DNA of 15,821 nucleotides from Bdellovibrionales bacterium (GTDB lineage: Bacteria > Bdellovibrionota > JAFGOL01), in contig JAKLHL010000013.1 in the NCBI GenBank assembly GCA_022710165.1, positions 1 through 15,821 of the forward strand, read 5' to 3'. The translations under genes were made by a program, and so were the position numbers. The notes under the pieces are model-generated. The model was not told the DNA's origin and did no database searches. It saw only the letters and a program-made list of their open reading frames with translations. Shown here piece by piece: positions 14,082 to 15,821 of the stretch (position 1 is the first letter of the stretch; each line of letters starts with the position of its first letter).

Positions 14082-15365
14082 TTACTCCCTGTTCCTGACT
14101 ATCTTGGCACCGAGAGCTGTTAATTTTTGATCTATCCTCTCGTAGCCTCTGTCTATATGATAGACCCTGTGTATCTCTGTAGTACCTTCAGCGATGAGTC
14201 CGCCTATTACCAGACTTGCAGAGGCCCGGAGGTCTGTAGCCATAACGGGTGCTCCTTTAAGTCTTTCAACTCCCTGTACGGTAGCCTTGTTCCCGCTGTA
14301 TTTTATTCTGGCGCCAAGACGGAATAATTCACCTATGTGGATGAACCTGTTCTCGAATATTTTTTCACTTATTGTAGACGTCCCGTCTGCTATACTCATG
14401 TATGCCATCCATTGAGCTTGAAGGTCTGTTGGGAACCCTGGATATGGAGAGGTTATTATGTCCACTGGCTTTATTTTCTTTAAATGCCTGGCATCGACTA
14501 TAAATCCATCCTTTGTGTTCTCAACTATTACACCCGACTCCCTTAGATTATAAAGAAGTATCTCTATATGTTCAGCCACAGCGTTCTTTACCTCAACCCT
14601 TCCCCTTGTTGCGGCGGCTGCAACCGCGAAAGTTCCAGCCTCTATTCTGTCAGGGATAACGCTTATTGGGGATTTTGGTCCTGGTAAGGTCCTTTTATTA
14701 ACACCATGTATAGTGAGCGTTTCTGTCCCAAGGCCATCGATTTTTGCGCCCATGTCGTTAAGCATTTTGCCTAGCTCTACTGTCTCTGGCTCCATTGAGA
14801 CGTTCCTTATTACGGATACGCCCTCAGCCATAGCTGCTGTCATGATCGCGGCCTGTGTGGCGCCCACGCTTACAAACGGGAAGACTATCTCTGTTCCTTT
14901 AAGTTTTTCAGCCTCGGCGAATATATATCCTTCTTCTACTGTTACTTTTGCTCCAAGCTTTTCCATTACCATTATATGAAGATCTACTGGTCTAGAACCT
15001 ATTGCGCAGCCTCCAGGTAGTGATACTTTTGCTTTACCGAACCTTGCAAGTAATGGTCCAAGCACAGATATTGAGGCCCTCATTTTTCTTACCAATTCAT
15101 ATGGTGCAACAAAGCTTGCCGAGTCAGGGAATTTTATCTTTGCCGTTAGGTGGTCGCCTTCCCTGTTCATGCTTACTTTGCCGCCCAGCTCCACAAGTAT
15201 CCTTATGGCAAAATCCACATCTGTAAGACGTGGAAGATTAGAGAATATGACCTCGTTCTCTGACAATATGGCGGCCATTATCATAGGCAGGGCCGCATTC
15301 TTTGATGCGCTTATTTCTACGGTACCGTTCAGTGGTCTTGAACCTTCTATTACCAAATAATCCAT
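14082..15365 (-). CDS. murA: UDP-N-acetylglucosamine 1-carboxyvinyltransferase
   Basis: First committed step of peptidoglycan synthesis: transfers enolpyruvate from PEP to UDP-GlcNAc in the cytoplasm. It is full length (427 residues) and has the key residues. Lys22 and Asn23 are in SASKNAALP, Arg96 is in RKMRAS, Cys120 is in LPGGCAIGSRPVDLH (equivalent to E. coli Cys115, the fosfomycin target), Asp314 is in GFPTDLQAQ (general base) and Arg406 is in HIDRGYERI. The presence of Cys in place of Asp at the active site predicts fosfomycin sensitivity of the enzyme. The ATG at 15363-15365 is one base after the mpl stop, so translation is probably coupled. hit follows. Confidence 0.98.
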   Translation of the reverse strand: MDYLVIEGSRPLNGTVEISASKNAALPMIMAAILSENEVIFSNLPRLTDVDFAIRILVELGGKVSMNREGDHLTAKIKFPDSASFVAPYELVRKMRASISVLGPLLARFGKAKVSLPGGCAIGSRPVDLHIMVMEKLGAKVTVEEGYIFAEAEKLKGTEIVFPFVSVGATQAAIMTAAMAEGVSVIRNVSMEPETVELGKMLNDMGAKIDGLGTETLTIHGVNKRTLPGPKSPISVIPDRIEAGTFAVAAAATRGRVEVKNAVAEHIEILLYNLRESGVIVENTKDGFIVDARHLKKIKPVDIITSPYPGFPTDLQAQWMAYMSIADGTSTISEKIFENRFIHIGELFRLGARIKYSGNKATVQGVERLKGAPVMATDLRASASLVIGGLIAEGTTEIHRVYHIDRGYERIDQKLTALGAKIVRNRE

Positions 15366-15366
15366 A

Positions 15367-15821
15367 TTATGATTTAAAAGCCTCCATTAATTTTTGATAT
15401 ATTCCGCCAAACCCGCCGTTAGACATTAAAAGTATAACATCACCAGGTGCGGTGTTATCAGCAAGATGCTTTACCATATCGTCTATACCGCTGTACGGAT
15501 TTGCGTCAACACCTCTTTTCCTTAGCTCTTTTGAAACATAATCTGGATCGAACCTTTTTTCTGGCGCAACTCTTTCCGGCTGGTTCACCGGAGCTAAAAG
15601 AACGTGCTTCGCCCGGCTTAATGCTTCTATTACCTCTGGCTGAAGAATATTGGTTCTGCTTGTAGCGCTTCTTGGCTCGTATAGGCACCAAACAGTACGA
15701 GGTTTATACCATTCTGTTATGGCGTCTATAGAATAGGCCATTGCTGTGGGGTGATGGGCGAAATCATCTATTATTATCCTGTTACCAGATAATCCATAAA
15801 CATCCTGTCTTCTCTTCACTC
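15367..15821 (-). CDS. mpl: UDP-N-acetylmuramate:tripeptide ligase Mpl, C-terminal part
   Basis: Mur-ligase family C-terminal domain; about 150 residues are present and the frame runs off the window edge, so the start is not seen (the GTG at 15819-15817 is an internal Val). Signatures are VKRRQDV, DDFAHHPTAM, LYEPRSATSRTNI and the ending VILLMSNGGFGGIYQKL. The FAHHPT and SNGGFGGIYQKL combination favours Mpl, the recycling ligase that joins L-Ala-gamma-D-Glu-meso-Dap to UDP-MurNAc, over MurC, MurD or MurE. It is first in the visible mpl-murA-hit cluster. Mpl implies a Gram-negative-type peptidoglycan recycling pathway with meso-diaminopimelate. Confidence 0.93.
   Translation of the reverse strand, partial: VKRRQDVYGLSGNRIIIDDFAHHPTAMAYSIDAITEWYKPRTVWCLYEPRSATSRTNILQPEVIEALSRAKHVLLAPVNQPERVAPEKRFDPDYVSKELRKRGVDANPYSGIDDMVKHLADNTAPGDVILLMSNGGFGGIYQKLMEAFKS

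Overview
The window looks like a core chromosomal segment of a Gram-negative bacterium with moderate to low G+C. The envelope genes point that way: a heptose-1-phosphate nucleotidyltransferase for LPS core sugars, a muropeptide-recycling ligase (Mpl), MurA, a lipoprotein signal and two Sec signal peptides. Codon choice leans heavily on ATA for Ile and AGG/AGA for Arg. RicT together with Mpl and the heptose enzyme would fit an uncultured deltaproteobacterium-like lineage, but the taxon is an inference I cannot confirm.

Layout. (1) 1-1068, plus: 3' part of gltX, whose stop overlaps convergent ligA (1055-3040, minus). (2) 3143-4930, plus: a tight operon of an RDD membrane protein, rfaE2-like and rsmE, with a near-consensus promoter in the ligA/RDD intergenic space. 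(3) 4901-8421, minus: tmk-holB-ricT-tatD, a conserved replication/RNA-processing cluster, convergent and overlapping with rsmE. (4) 8627-13573, plus: three exported proteins of unknown function. They are a lipoprotein with Lys/Pro/Asn-rich tail, a secreted protein of FIVAR-like three-helix repeats ending in a duplicated motif, a strong intrinsic terminator, then a 746-residue secreted protein I do not recognise. (5) 13570-15821, minus: mpl (partial)-murA-hit, followed by a small two-helix AtpI/AtpZ-like gene at 13570-13758 that lacks any ATG, GTG or TTG start.

The genes outside 8627-13573 are housekeeping: translation (gltX, rsmE), replication and repair (ligA, holB, tmk), RNA-processing control (ricT), and envelope synthesis (murA, mpl, rfaE2). 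The segment at 8627-13573 is the accessory part. It is the best place to look for something undescribed, although nothing in it proves a defined system.

No tRNA, rRNA, CRISPR array, insertion sequence or phage gene was seen. There is no gene-free stretch over 300 bases; the longest is about 205 bases (8422-8626), between tmk and the lipoprotein gene, and it holds promoters.
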